Positions 36,801 to 51,800 of a stretch of DNA of 64,000 bases are shown here, piece by piece. The stretch is from Apoda limacodes. Lineage: Eukaryota > Arthropoda > Insecta > Lepidoptera > Limacodidae. The stretch lies in contig OX291558.1 in NCBI GenBank assembly GCA_946406115.1, positions 19,150,205-19,214,204 on the forward strand, in the 5' to 3' direction. Every line of letters starts with the position of its first letter. Position 1 is the stretch's first letter. The position numbers and the translations under genes are program-made. Under the pieces are notes generated by a model. That model had not been told where the DNA came from. It ran no database searches and saw only the letters and a program-made list of their open reading frames with translations.

Positions 36801-39800
36801 GCCAGAGCAAAATTCCAATTCATCGGCAAAATAGGTGGGCGACTTGCGAGCTATCCTTCTGGGAGTCGTGCTTTCTGGTCGCTTGCCAAAGCTGCCGAAG
36901 GGAACTTCTGCCAGTCGTCGTTACCACCACTGAGAAAGACCGATGGTGACTTGGCCCATAGTGCTAAAGAGAAAGCCGATCTACTGGGCAGTCTCTTTGC
37001 CTCGAACTCGAATATGAACGATGAAGGCGCTGTACCACCTACTATACCGTGGTGCGGTAAGACCATGCCGGAAATCTCCATAACGCAGCGGGAGGTCAGG
37101 CGGGCGTTGCTCTCTCTAGACGTTCATAAGTCGAGTGGGCCAGACGGTATACCAGCAGTGGTGCTTAAGCAGTGTGCTCCTGAGTTATGTCCTGTACTCA
37201 CGCGCCTCTTCGCGCTTTCCTACCACACTAGGCAATTTCCGTCTTCATGGAAGACTGCGAATGTGCACCCGGTGCCCAAAAAGGGCGATAGATCAGATCC
37301 ATCGAATTACAGGCCTATCGCTATTACCTCTCTCCTCTCTAAGGTGATGGAGCGTGTGATCAACACACAGCTTTTGAGATACCTAGAAAAACATGACCTG
37401 CTCAGCGACCGCCAATATGGCTTTCGCCACGGTCGCTCGACTGGTGACCTTCTAGTGTATCTCACACACCGATGGGCACTAGCCATTGAGAGTCAGGGGG
37501 AGGCATTGGCATGTAGCCTGGACATAGCGAAGGCGTTCGATCGGGTCTGGCACCGCGGTCTTCTATCGAAGTTGCCATCTTACGGAGTGCCCGAGGGTTT
37601 GTGCAAATGGGTGGCTAGCTTTTTGTCCGGCAGAAGCATACGAGCCGTAGTTGACGGTAGTTGCTCTGATAGCATGGACATTAATGCTGGTGTCCCGCAA
37701 GGCTCTGTGCTGTCTCCTACGCTGTTTCTACTGCATATCAATGACATGTTGGACATGAACAACATACATTGCTATGCAGATGACAGTACTGGAGACGCTT
37801 TTTACACGGGTCGTGCAAACATCCCTCGTTCCGTTGTGGAGGAAAACCGCGGAGAACTTGTGTCTCAAATCGAGACCACACTGTCCCAGGTCTCTGATTG
37901 GGGACGGGTAAACTTGGTCCGATTCAACCCTACAAAGACACAAGTGTGCGCGTTCACCGCTAAGAAAACTCCATTCACTGTAGTCCCACAATTCCAGAAC
38001 ACTCCCCTCTCCATCTCCAAGAGCATTGGGATCCTTGGTGTCGACATCTCCAGCGATGTTCAGTTCCGAGATCATTTATCAGATAAGGTGAAGCTGGCGT
38101 CCAAAAAACTTGGTGTACTCAACAGAGCGAAGCAGTACTTCACGTCGGGGCAAAGGTTGTTACTTTACAAGTCGCAAGTTCGGCCCCATATGGAGTACTG
38201 CTGCCATCTCTGGGCAGGTGCACCCGGATACCAGCTTGGCCCTTTTGACTCGGTTCAACGACGGGCTGTGAGAATTGTCGACGATTCCAAACTCACTTGC
38301 GGTATCGAGCCCTTAAGTCTAAGGAGAGACTTTGCCTCACTGTGTGTGTTCTACCGCTTGTACAATGGGTTGTGTTCTGAGGAATTGTTCGAAATGATGC
38401 CCACGGCTACTTTCTACCATCGCACCGCTCGCCATCGGCAGGGAATCCATTCTCACACTTTAGAACCTAAATGGTCGCGTACAGTGCGGTTTCAGAGAAA
38501 CTTCCTCCCGCGAACGCTTAAGTTGTGGAATGAGCTCCCTGCCAAGGTATTCTGCAAGGACTACAGTATGGAGTTCTTCAAGAAAGAAGTTATTAGATTT
38601 CTGAAGGGTCGGCAACGCGCAAGTGATACCCCTGGTGTTGCAAGCGTCCATAGGCTACGGTGACCGCTTACCATCAGGCGGGCCGTAAGCTTGTTTGCCA
38701 CCTTAGTAGTATAAAAAAAAAAAAAAAAATAGTAAAGACGCGCCACCTGCCACTCCGCGCCGCTTGGCTCCTACCGCTTTCATGAAAATCTAGCAATAAG
38801 CTCATGTTGCACCCTTCGGATATTGAATCAAAATAACAAGTAGATATAGGTCATTCATAAATATATAGTATTTTTTATAGTCTATAAATGTTTACACATA
38901 AAGAATTACAAAAATATGTTAGATATTGAAGGGCGGCAACAAGTTATTGGCTACTTCCTCTACCGGTTTGCTGCACGCAATGACTGTTTCCTTTGACGTG
39001 ATAAGTAGGTTGTTACCTGCTTATTAGTTTCACACATGTATTTTAAAACCTGTAAACAATACAGGGGATAATAATATTGTTTCTTAAAGGTCAAAATATT
39101 ATTCAAAAAATACAAATTTTAGAATATTTTTTTAAGAACCTCGTATTTTTGAAGCTCTGTCCAATAATAGCCCACAGGATGGGGTGCACGAAAAAAAATT
39201 CATCCGGTTTAATGTAGTGAGAGCTATCACTGAAAAAATTCTGTATGGTAGTTCATAAAAGGCACATCTCTGAAAAATTGCATAAGAATCCACCCTAAGT
39301 CGGCAGAATTATACCTAAAACACAGTTTTCACACGTAAGGACGAAGAAACATGACGAATTTATAAGGATTCCATTATATGTCATTTGGCTACAGAGCCCT
39401 AAAAAACCAGACTTCATGCGGGTACCTATGAGTTGAATACCGAGACTAGGGAAGTTATAGGAATTTACCAGCGCGATTTAAATTTTGCCGTTCCATACAT
39501 TTTGAATCCCGTCGCAACCGCCGCGGTATATCAAAGGGTGGAATTTCTATAGAATCTTTCTTTTACTATTTGACCAACTTAAGTGTCGATCTTCCAAACA
39601 TATTAAAACACGTCATTCTTTATTTGCAACTGGAAGTATAGATAGATACTAGATATTACTAATTCTCATAATTTATTAACAGAAATAACCGAATTTTCGT
39701 ACAAAGTTCCATTTACCTTTTAGGCGATGATTTTCCGATAACAGTGAAACTTCTTGTTTTTCAACCGAAAGGCTAAATATTAATTAGGTATCTGTTATCC

Positions 39801-42800
39801 ATACTAATATTATAAATGCGAAAGTAACTCTGTCTACCTCTTCACGCTTAAACCCCTATGTTATTTTGCTGTGCCTGTACCAATTAAGATGGAATTAGCT
39901 ATGGAGATAGTTTGAGTCCCGATAAAGGACATGGGGTACTTGAAAACGTCAAGTGTGATTCTTTTTTTCTCTATAGTTGAGGAGTTGCCGTTGAAATTCT
40001 AAGGGCGGGTGGAACCGCGGGCAAATTTAGCATGGAAGTTTTAGTCCCGGGGAAGGACATAGGGTACTTGAAAACGTCAAGTATGAGTCGATTTTTTGTT
40101 TATAATTGAGGAGTTGTCGCTGCAATCCTACAACGAGAGAGCTAGTGTGTTATATATGCATTTAAAAAATTACGTTTTCCACAAACTATTTCACCGCGTT
40201 TGGCTTTAGAAATGAATTTCGCAAAATTCAAATCGCGTTTTAGTAGCTTTATCTAGTAGATACCTAGGTTAAAAAAAGCACCTGTGTCACAGAGTAACTA
40301 AGTTTTTTTGGCAGAATAAAATAAAGAATCTATTTTAAAATTTCATGTTTCTGTTTCAAGTTAAAGAGAATTCAGGCAGGACATGTTTTATATATTATGA
40401 TACCTATGATATACCTACATATAGATAAAATTATACCTCTTGTAGATGGCATAACATCAAGGTCACTCACGCCAGCTTTATAGATCCTTTGTTCGCAATC
40501 AGGTACTACATAATGCCTAATCACACCAAGACAAACACTTATACTTACAACAATACGTAGGGCGAGGCATAGGTATGTTAGTTCTGCGCAGATTCCGCGA
40601 ACATAATTCACAAACTGAGAGAAACTCAGTTTTTTTTTACTATACAGACACTGATTGCGGAATAACTGCTGTATGAATTTCCTATAAGTCAAGTTTTTAA
40701 GTAAAAATAATGTATACCCACTAGGTATAGGACCATGTTGTTCTATAACTTATACTGTGTCATGACCAAGTATTCTGTAAGAAATATGGTAACTAACAAC
40801 ATTCAAAAATCCTATCAATAATGTCAGAGTTTGTAAATAACGATGTTTTATTGTTTGGCACTCAATATAAAAGGCTAAAGAGAATTGGATAAAATTCAGG
40901 AAATAGCTAGATCATATACTAGATTAACAAATAGGTAGAGTTTAGGTTATGTTGTGTTTATGTGACCGCTTACCTTTAGGCGGGACCGTAAGCTTGTTTG
41001 TCACCTTAGAGGTATAAAACTAAAAAAAAACATAAAGACAGGAGGCACCATATCATATCCCATTCAACGCATGGGCAGGCAAAAGTAAAAAAAATACATG
41101 CATGTTGTCCATATGATTGGTATGAAACGAATCAGTGATTCAGAACGGAGCTGTTACAGAGTTGTACCAATTTGTTTATTAATAACGGTTTTATTTAGAG
41201 TTAGGGTGGATAGATAATGCATGTGATTTACAACACGTACACATTTTTTGGGTTCCGAAGACAAACGGCAAAACCAAACTCTTATACTTTCGTCATATCC
41301 GTCTGTGTGTAACAGTCTTATAGGTCCGCCGTTTTAGACACTATTCCAATAAAATTTTACAGAAAGGTGGACACCACAGAACAGTTACAGAAGGCTAGAA
41401 CGGAAATGTAGGCGTGTCAGGCTAACCGCAACTATGATTACAATCATACTTTAAGCGAAATACGCGAACATACTTTTTAGACGCTTACGAAGTGTAGTGG
41501 AAATTGAGATATTTTTTAAAGGGTTTCTACATTGAGCGGGGGGATACATTTTTTTTGCGCTCCCCATTGGTGTTTTTGGTTGTATATGAAAATAAATGCA
41601 TTTGAGGTAACTTAAAGTCGCTGCACACTGCCAAATTTTTAATCGGCTGATTAAAGAATCAGTAAGTTAGGGGGGGTTGGCTACGCCTATGGGAACTGCT
41701 TTCCGATCGGGACAAAGTATTATGTCCTTCCTTGGTTCCTCTCTTTAGCTAGACTATCCAACTGAAAATGTTATCGCACACACTTACCTGTCAAGCCGAG
41801 GCTCCCCCCCCCCCGCGGGGAGCCCTTGAGCGCTGGGCGCTATATGGGCTGAGGCTCCTTCAGAGTCTCGCCCCAAAAAGCCCGGTGAAGCAGTAGTGGC
41901 TGCAACAGACAACTGCATTGACAGTTCAGAAAAAAACTTATTTGAAAGAAAAACAAGGAACGATAGGAGCATTGGATGTAAAAGATTTAAACGTGTACCT
42001 AAGTATACTTGATGGAAGATGAATTTGAACTGACTGAGCGTTAGTGTAGTTTCGGAGGAACTTCCTCTCGCAAACGCTTAGATTGTGGAATGAGCTGTGG
42101 AAGGTTCAGTAACTTTAACAGCCGTGTAGGTTTCCATTAGTCTGTCTACCTAGGGTTAAATATAACTCCCACAATATGTTCTTATACATGGTAGGTAGGT
42201 AGGCGACCTTGTTGAAGGCTAATTTTATATAAAAATTCATTGAACTCGGGATCATAAAGTTCATTCAATGCAATGCGGAATATAAGACAAATACCTCAAG
42301 TCGTGATGATTCGCCGAGGGTGCCCAAAATGGAAACTTGTTTCGGGCGGCTTCGTGCCTAGCAGCCTTTGTGACTGGACTGGACACGACACACACAAAAA
42401 CTGATATTAATTCCATTGGTTTTTATTACAACCATGATTCTTTGTCACGATCACGCGCGACGCAGTTGATAGGTTGGTATGTTTAAAACATGAAGTAGAA
42501 TTCTCGGAACTCCATACTTAATAAAGTAAAACCGGTCAAGAGCGACTCAGGCTAGCACAATTAGGTTCCGTACGACAACAACAAAAGGTAGTCCATGGGC
42601 CAGAGGAAATTATAATGTTTCTTTCTACCAACTTTTATTAATGGGTACTGCTTTTTTCAGCGTCTAAGTATTACATTTATAGTCGACAAAACTTGCACTA
42701 TTGGTCATATATAAATCAAAATTTTAGCTTAAAAAACTAACGGTAAAGGTTTTTACCCACTTTTAGCTATAAGCAGGTACCTATCGTAAAAACCATTCAA

Positions 42801-45800
42801 TTTAGAAAATGAGTACATATTGTGTAGCGTTTTAGTTCTTAAGTTGTAGGATATTTAACTTATGCATAAACATTCTAAATTCGTGTAATTGAAATTGTGA
42901 GTTAATATGTAACCGTGTCGTCCGTTTCTTTGCTACGAACGCTGATCCCTAATCGACACAAGGCATCAACAAAGCTCGAAATTTCAATAATGAGGTCTAA
43001 GATTTTGTTATATAATAGTTTGTTCTCATAGTTCTTATAGTTTGTTAAATGTTGAAAGATTGGCTGGAGAGAACTGTAAAAACAGTTCTGAGACAGAGAA
43101 AAATTCTGACAGTCTTCGAGTGGATGTTGAAATGAAAACATAAAAAAATCGGCCAAGAGTCGGAATAGCACACGAAGGGTTCCGTACCATTATCTATAAA
43201 AACGGAAAAAAAAATCACGTTTGTTGTATGGAAGCCCCCCTTAAATATTTGTTTTATTTTTAAAGTGAATATATAACTGAATACCTATTCTGTGAATATT
43301 TCAAGCGTCTACCTGTTGCCGTTATCAATATCGAGCAAAACGAGCAAAAAAAATCACGTTTGTTGTATGGATATCTATTAAATAAAAATAAATAATAATA
43401 AATATTTATTTTATGCTGTTTTTTTAGTATTTGTTGTTATAGCGCCAACAGAAATACATCTTCTGTGAGAATTTCTACTGTCTATCACGGTTCATGAGAT
43501 GCAGCCTGGTGACTGACAGACGGACAGACTCCGCGTCTTAGTAATAGGGTCCCGTTTTTTACCCTTTGGGTACGGAACCCTAAAAAAGAAAATTCATTTA
43601 TTTTAAAAAAAGTGAAGTACTCTACAGCGCTGAGCCAAATAAAGGTCTCATCTTGCAATTGATACAAAAATGATCCCCAATATTAATCTTAAATAATTCT
43701 TATCCCATTGACAAGATATATGTTCGCCTCACTCGTCAAATCAATCATTTTGCTAAATCTCAAGTTGCTATACTTACGTTACTAAGTTTTTGAGAAATAC
43801 CTTTGTTCAGACGGCCGAACACTGTAGAGATCTTATAATGGTTTCGTTTTTCCATAGGAATTCTAAAAACATAGGTATGTTTGTAAATCTATTCTATCTT
43901 AAATCTATTATTTTTTATTTTTTTTTTATACCACTAAGGTGGCAAACAAGCACACGGTCCGCCTGATGGTAAGCGGTCACCGTGGCCTATGGACGCTTAC
44001 AACACCAGAAGTATCACTAGCGCGTTGCCGACCCTTCAAAAATCCAATAACTTCCTTCTTGAAGAACCCGATACTGTAGTCCTTAGAGAAAACCTTGGCA
44101 GGGAGCTCATTCCACAACCCAAGCGTTCGCGGGAGGAAGTTTCTCTGAAACCGCACTGTACGCGACCATTTCGGTTCTAAAGTTTGAGAATGAATTCCCT
44201 GCCGATGTCGAGCGGTGCGTTGGTAGAAAGTAGCCGTGGGCATAATTTCAAACAATTCTTCAGAACACATCCCATTGTACAAGCGGTAGAACAGACACAG
44301 GGAGGCAAAGTCTCTCCTCAGACTTAAGGGTTTGATACGGCAAGTGAGTTTGGGATCGTCGACAATTCTCACAGCCCGTCGTTGAACCGAGTCAAAAGGT
44401 CCAAGCTGGTATCCGGGTGCACCTGCCCAGAGATGGCAGCAGTACTCCATATGGGGCCGAACTTGCGACTTGTAAAGCAGCAACCTCTGCCCCGACGTGA
44501 AGTACTGCCTCGCTCTGTTGAGTACACCTAGTTTTTTGGACGCCAGCTTCACCTTATCTTGTAAATAATCTCGGAACTGAACATCGCTGGAGATGTCGAC
44601 ACCAAGGATCCCAATGCTCTTGGAGATGGAGAGGGGAGTGTTCTGGAATTGTGGGACTACAGTGAATGGGGTTTTCTTAGCGGTGAACGCGCAGACTTGT
44701 GTCTTTGTAGGGTTGAATCGGACCAAGTTTACGCGTCCCCAGTGCATATATATGTATAATTATTATTGCTATAAATGTAAGAAATGTCAGAGTATAAATT
44801 GTATTTGAGGATATTTAATATTGCTTAATATTATATTAGCATCAGTCAATTAAATAATTACTAAACTTAAATGAATCGATACTCAACTTGTCTCAAAAAA
44901 AAATGTCTATCAACCATTGACCTAAGTGAACAGTGTTATTATAACAATACTTACCATAGTTAATAAGTGGATAATGTTGTTGGTTGTTCAATTAGTTAAT
45001 ACCGTCTTCATGTACTTTTATTTAGTAAGTCATTGTATAACCGTTTATTCTAAATAAATAAAAAATAGAAAAATAAGATCTACAATATATTTACCTAATA
45101 CCCCTATTACGGTATGATGCACCTACTAATCGACTATTCAATGGGATTTCACGCCTCTGCTTTGTATAATCGACTTCTAAATAGGTATTTAATGTAAATA
45201 CCTACGACATAATATCTGCGACTCAGTTGGCCTTCCGTACCTAGCTAAGGATACCATTAAGTTTATATGACTCAAGTAGATCTACTTCCTTAACAATCAT
45301 ATACCTCTAGGTGCAAGGGATTTTTTATTTGAAGACTTGTAGGAGCTGCATAGGCATAGGAATCGAGTCTATAATATCTTTAATATCTGTAATATCTTTG
45401 AAAAGAATAATCTTGTATGTAGGATCCTGTTGTCAGCCTTGGATACGGTACCCTAAAATAATTAATCCAAGTCACTAATGACACTAGCAAAAGCGTGCCG
45501 TTTTGACCAGTGTACAAAGACATATTACACTATTGAAGCATACAAAGATTCACGGTTCCGCGTACAATAGGCGCTAGCACGTGCCTGCACGTTGAAAATC
45601 TTGATTTTCTCGGTTTTTTGTCGGTATAAAATTCAAATACTTATTTAGAACTATAAAATTAGCAAATTTACTTGGTCATATTAATATATATATATTATGT
45701 AATAAAAATCAAAATAATGTCACTCATAGTTTTCCAAAAAAATTTAATTTAAATAACTGAACTATTACGTATATTTTTTTCACGTTTAAAAGTGTAGGTA

Positions 45801-48800
45801 CTGCAGCGCATCTACATAGGTATTGTTGACAAGAAGTCGAATTACAATAGGTGCTCCTGATACGTCTTTTTGATTTGTAAAAATAAATAAAAATAATGAT
45901 GGATTAATTGGTAAATAATGGTATGCTTTTGGTTTTGAAAAAAATATTAAAAAAATACAAGAATTTGTAGTAAAAACCTTGAATAGTAAAATGTGTAGTT
46001 ATGTTAGTAGAATATATTTTTTAAAATGTTTTAGTGGGTTTTATTTACGTGATTAACTATCCATCTCAGCATCCTGCCAATGCGGCAGGATTACGCCCAA
46101 AATTAAAGTTGTAACAACAATAATTAAATTCTTGCAAACTTAACTCGTTTGGATATGTCATCACTAATATCTAATTTAAATCTTTACCTATCTCACATTT
46201 AATTTGGCATGTAGGTACACCTACCCGAATACATATTAAATTTATAGTAAATCGCCAAATCTGATTACTTTCTTGTTTATAATTTCTTTTGTATTTGATC
46301 TTGGCCTGGAAATATTCGTTGGTTAGTTACTTGCTAAATATTTTTACAACAAATTATATTTGTTTATGTTCTAGGGTTGGCCGCTTTGGGATCGTTTTGA
46401 GTCCACGGAGCATGAAAGAAGGCTTTTGCTCCTGGCGCGACTTCCTTACGTGAATACCTTGAACGGTGGTGGAGCCGTGCCCGTGGAGGAGAGAGACGCA
46501 GCCGAGCGTGCCTTCATCAGATACTATATGGAGAAACCGGAGTCAGATCGACCCGATAGGTGAGACAGCCTCATCATCAATCCAGGCATTTCAACGGCAA
46601 CTCCTCAATCATATAAAAAACCCGACTCACACTTGACGTTTTCAAGTAGCCTATGTCCTTCCCCAAAACTCCTCCATGCCAAATTAGCCCGCAGTTCCAC
46701 CCGCCCTTCATTCGGTTATCGGTGAAGGCTTTCAACGGCAACTCCTCAATTATAGAAAAAAACACACATGACGTTTTCAACTATCTCTATGCTAAATTTC
46801 ATCTAAATCAGTACAGCGTTACAGTACAGTTAAGCGTGAAGAGGTTACAGACAGACAGACAGAGTTACTTTCACATTTATAATATTAGTATGGATTAGTC
46901 TGAGAAATAAAGTCATGTTTTCTTTCAACTTTTGTCGTGTGCATATATTTCTTACCAATAATTCCTTTAACTTATAACATTCAAATAAAAATAACTCACA
47001 CGTTGCAGGTACTGGGAGTTGGTAGGCGTTCACGGAAAACTGGACCCATTGGTTTCTGTAGACCTTCGACCGGAGAAGCGAGTTCAGATTACCTTCACTT
47101 GCGGGGACCACAGTGAAGTTCGAACTGTCGACGTCTACAGGTCAGTCCATTATGTAGCTACCTATACCTACTTATATATACATATATACGTATATATATA
47201 TATATATAATTCAGCCAATATAATAAAATTCAGTAAAATATTTTTTCAATAGAAGAATGTTAAGAATATTCTCAGACAAAGTCAAAAATTAAACAGTGAA
47301 CAATTGAACATTAAAAAATTAACAATTGAACATGAAAAAGATAGTAGAAGTTCTTCCTGCAATCAAGAAAAGTTGATGTAGCTTGGGCATATCATGCGTA
47401 ACATAAGATATAAAAAAGAATATAACAAAAAACTGTGTATAGGTTGACAGAGTATTATGGTTACAAAACTGATAATAGAATTATCCCTATTATGACATAT
47501 TATATAAGTTGATTTACTATATTATTATTTTTCGTTTGTGATTTCACAAAAAGTACCTATTGAATGCACGCAATAAAACAGTTTATAAAGCTAGTTCTAG
47601 ACAATTCAATTAACGATTCGAAAGTTTTCTTAGAAAACCATTTAAGTAATTAACAAAAAAAATAACCGGCTTCAAAAAGATGCACAAAAAAGGTAAAAAT
47701 AATTACTAATTTCCAAAATACTGATCTGAAATATAGTTTGAAATTGGTGTCATGCAAGTAAAGTGTGTTATAAACTGTTACATATGTACATAGACACCAA
47801 CTTCTAACTGTAAGCCGTTTGTTTTTTTTTTGTTAAAAAGTTTTTATTTTTTTTCTTTTCAGTATAATAATAATAATAAATTCATTTATTCAGATATTTG
47901 TATCCAATTTTGTTAGTAAAATTTTATAGAGCTATGTTAGTACATGTAATATAAAATAAAATGTCGACATCAGCTGTAAGCATAATAGTTGTGGGGCACT
48001 GGTGCATGCAAGAACATCCAGTGTCCCAAAAATGGGCCATCCATGCGGTCCGCAACCACACTCAGGAGGCCGTTGACGCTGGCCCTCGGCCTCCGCGCCG
48101 CCGAAGCTGCCCTCCTACGCATGATTGTCCAAAAGCAGTCTACACGCGATTCAGTGAACATCCTCGACGCGCTGCAGAAGCAAGGCAGCCTCAATAGCGC
48201 CCTGAATGCGTTATTATATTGAACGCGAAGGGCGTCAATCGCTCGTCGCGTATGTCTGATCCACAGGCTGCACATGCAAAAAGATGTACAAAAGGCTCGG
48301 AAGAGTGTTATTTTAACTTGACACGAGCAACGTGCAAACCTGCGAGCAATCATATTTGCTCTCAGTGACGAATTGCTTTTTTTTTCTTGTACACTAAAAA
48401 CATCCATACTCGTAACAAAGTTTTATACAATCATCAACATAAAAGGCGTTTCACCAGTTCCAACATTAATAATTTTTGTTCTCCAAAAGTTTTAGTTTTA
48501 AATTCACTATAATAATATGGGACCACCTGGAACGTATAAACTTTTAAATAAAAAAAGAATTTCTCAAATCGGTCCAGACGTCTTCGAGAAATCGGGTAAC
48601 ATACATAAAAAAAAGTCTCCGACGAATTGAGAACCTCCTCCTTTTTTGAAGTCGGCTAAAAAGATTTTGATTTTTAAATGGAAGCAAAAATGATCACTTT
48701 TAGAGATGCTTGACTAACATATATATGATTGATATACATACATCGTTAGGTCAACACAATCATGTTTGAAAACAGAGCAGATGAGCAATGTCCACCAAAT

Positions 48801-51800
48801 CATAGAACGTTATACGTTTGGTACTAACCTCCATACGTCCCCAATGTTGGGGTGCGGCCTACCCTCACATCAGGCGAGGGCTATTTTCGGGCCGAAGTCC
48901 ATCCCGCGGGCCCAGTGCAGATTGTGGACCTACCCCCTTCACGGAAAAGCCAGTGTGTTAACGAAGCAATGTACTTGAGAAATTAGAAAGACTCATTAGT
49001 ACACGCTGCCGCGCGCCGGGGCTCGAACGCCCGCCCCTTAGACACTGAGATCACCAGACCACCCCCGACCAACCCAAATGATCGATTTTGTCAGTACACG
49101 CGCACTATAAAAATTCATACAGGTTACGCATAGACATGCAGTTATTTTTAATCAGTAACCATATTTGTCTTTCATTGACAGACTTGAGACACATGTTGGA
49201 AATGAAAGGTCGTAGTTGGAGGGAAAGTACTCTAAATATTTACAATGGCAAATTTTACTAAAAGGAAACTTTCCTTTATTATCTAAAATAAATAAAAACA
49301 TCCTGTTTTTTTTATATCGGTTGGAAGGATAATTCATAAGGAATAATTGTGTCATGGAATTAGTTTATTAAATTAAAATAAAAAACAGGCCTAGTGCGAG
49401 TTGGCCCCGCGCACCGAGGGTTCCTTACCTATTACCATTTACGTAATTTTCAAACACAAACAAAAAAAATGTGCCGCTACGCGGTCACCCATCCAAGCAC
49501 TGACTTAGCCCGACGTTGCTAACTTTGAATATCGTTTTCAACAAACAAATGTGTAACCGTTTCTCTTAATGATAAGCTAGATGGCGCTGTACCGGTAATT
49601 TAAAATAGTAATGGCTTGGGCCCGTCTCACACTTGGCAGGTTTTATTATTTGTTGTTATACTTTATCACACTACTTTTCACTGCAAGTTTAAAGCAAAAA
49701 CAACTAAAATGTGTTTCTTGTATGGGGACCTTCTTAAATTTTAACTTTTTTTTATTTTTTAGATAATCCCCTATTATAAAACATATTCTGTGAAAAATTT
49801 AGGCTTCTACCTATTTCCGTCTAAAAGATAGAGTCTTTTAATTGTCGGAGAGACAGACGGATTGAAATAAAAAACCTAAAAAACTGTTTGTAAAAAGTAA
49901 TTAAAAATACCAAAAAGCTAAAAAGTATTTACTTTTACTGTTTACTTGCAATTTTTTAGCTTTTTATACCACCAAGTTGGCAAACAAGCTAACGGTCCGC
50001 CTGATAAAAGGGGGTAAGCGCAGCCTATGAAAGCTTGTAACAAAGGGGCATTACTGGCGCGTTGCCGATCCTTTAAAAATCCCCATCCCATAGACCTTAG
50101 CAGAAAAATCCTTGGCAGAGAGCTCAGTCTGTGAACCACACAATATGCGTTTGCGGGAGGAAGTTCCTCTACAACAGCGCGTCGCGTGACCCTGTCGATG
50201 GCGAGCGGTGCGATTATAGATTTGGACGCCAGCTTCGCCTTGCCTTCAAATTGATCTCGGAACTGAACATCGCTGGAGATGTCAAAACCAAGGATCCTAA
50301 TTCCCTTCGAGATCACAATAAAGGGGTTTTCTTAGCAGTGAACGTGCTTCGTTAATTTGAATCGGACCCAGTTTTTCATGTCTCCAGTCGAGTTGTCTCG
50401 ATTTTACACAAGTTCTCCGCGCTTTTCCTCCACAACGAAACGGGGGATGCTTGCACGGCGTGTGTAATATGCGACTCCAGTACCGTCATCTGCATAACAA
50501 TGTAAGTTGTGTTGTCGATTGTCTGATCTATTGCTCTATTTGAAGACAGAAATAGCCTAGTGTGGTAGGAAAGCCCAAAAAGACGCATGAGTACAGGATA
50601 CAACTCAGGAGTACACTGTTTAAACACCACCGGCCCACTCGTCTACACAAACCGGTATAGGTGGTACAGCGCCTTCGTATTCGAGTTTAAGGCAAAGAGA
50701 CTGCTTAGTATATCGGCTTTCTCATTAGCACATGGGCCGAATCGTCATCGGCCTTTTGCAGTGGGGGCAACGATGATTGGCAAAACTTTCATTATTATAA
50801 GCAAAAGCTTCTTTGTTACAGTAGAATTTAAAAAGCTATTTAATTTTTCTTGGATTCAATTTAATAAGGCAGGTATAGATCGCGGCACGTAAGTTGAACT
50901 AAAATGGCGGTCGCCGCGCAGGTGCAGTTGCGGACAATAGTAATAACGAATGTTTCGTGCGTGGCCAGCAATTTATCATCCTTTATTTTAGAGTTATCAT
51001 GTAACTAATTACTTACTGTCCGTCAATGCCCTGCCACACGAGGCGAATTTTGAATTGGCATCACGAGAATTTAGCCAGGAGTTTTGACCTTGAAAACTTT
51101 ATGAAAACTTAAGTGCGTGATTGTACCCCAGGACTTGCGTTGCTATTGTTACGCGCTGCCGCTCGTGTCGCACCGGTCTCAATGGACTCAGAAATGTGTT
51201 ACTGCGCATGGTTCAACTTATCTGCTGCGACCTATACTAATTATCTTATTAACAAAAAAAAGATCTTTATGAATGACCCTTTCGACTGATGTCATAAAAT
51301 AAAGAATGTTTTTTTTTTCGTATAACACAAGTTTGATTCCCGGCCTGAACGGGTGATATTTCCAAAAATTGTTTAATGCAGTTCTAATTATTTAAAAAAA
51401 TAAAGGAATCATTCCATTACTGAATAACTTCAGTAAAATTTGCCATTTAGACTACTTTCCCTCAAACGACGGCTTTTGTTTTCAACCCTGCATATTATAT
51501 GTATGTCTACACAGATATTAGTTATTTTTATTTAGGTATAAATTCGCGCCACGTAAGTTGAACTAAAATGGCAGCCGTCTGCGCAGGTACAGTACCTACG
51601 GACGAATGTACTAACGAACAAAAATGTGTTACTGCGCAGGTTCAACTTACGTGGCGCGATTTACACCTATTTAATATTTTCAAGTCCTAAAATGATACTA
51701 ACTGCTAATTTCAGAACTGTAAGCGACCTGAAAACGCGTCTGGAACGAATGGCCGGCTTCCCCGCCTCAAAGATGAGACTCTTCTACGTCGATCAAGAAG

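Noticed and set aside
47961..48222. Two overlapping plus-strand ORFs
   Set aside because: They are antisense shadows of the non-LTR reading frame on the minus strand.
49005..49075. tRNA gene on the minus strand
   Set aside because: tRNA-like promoter boxes only; the body and 3' domain are those of a SINE.
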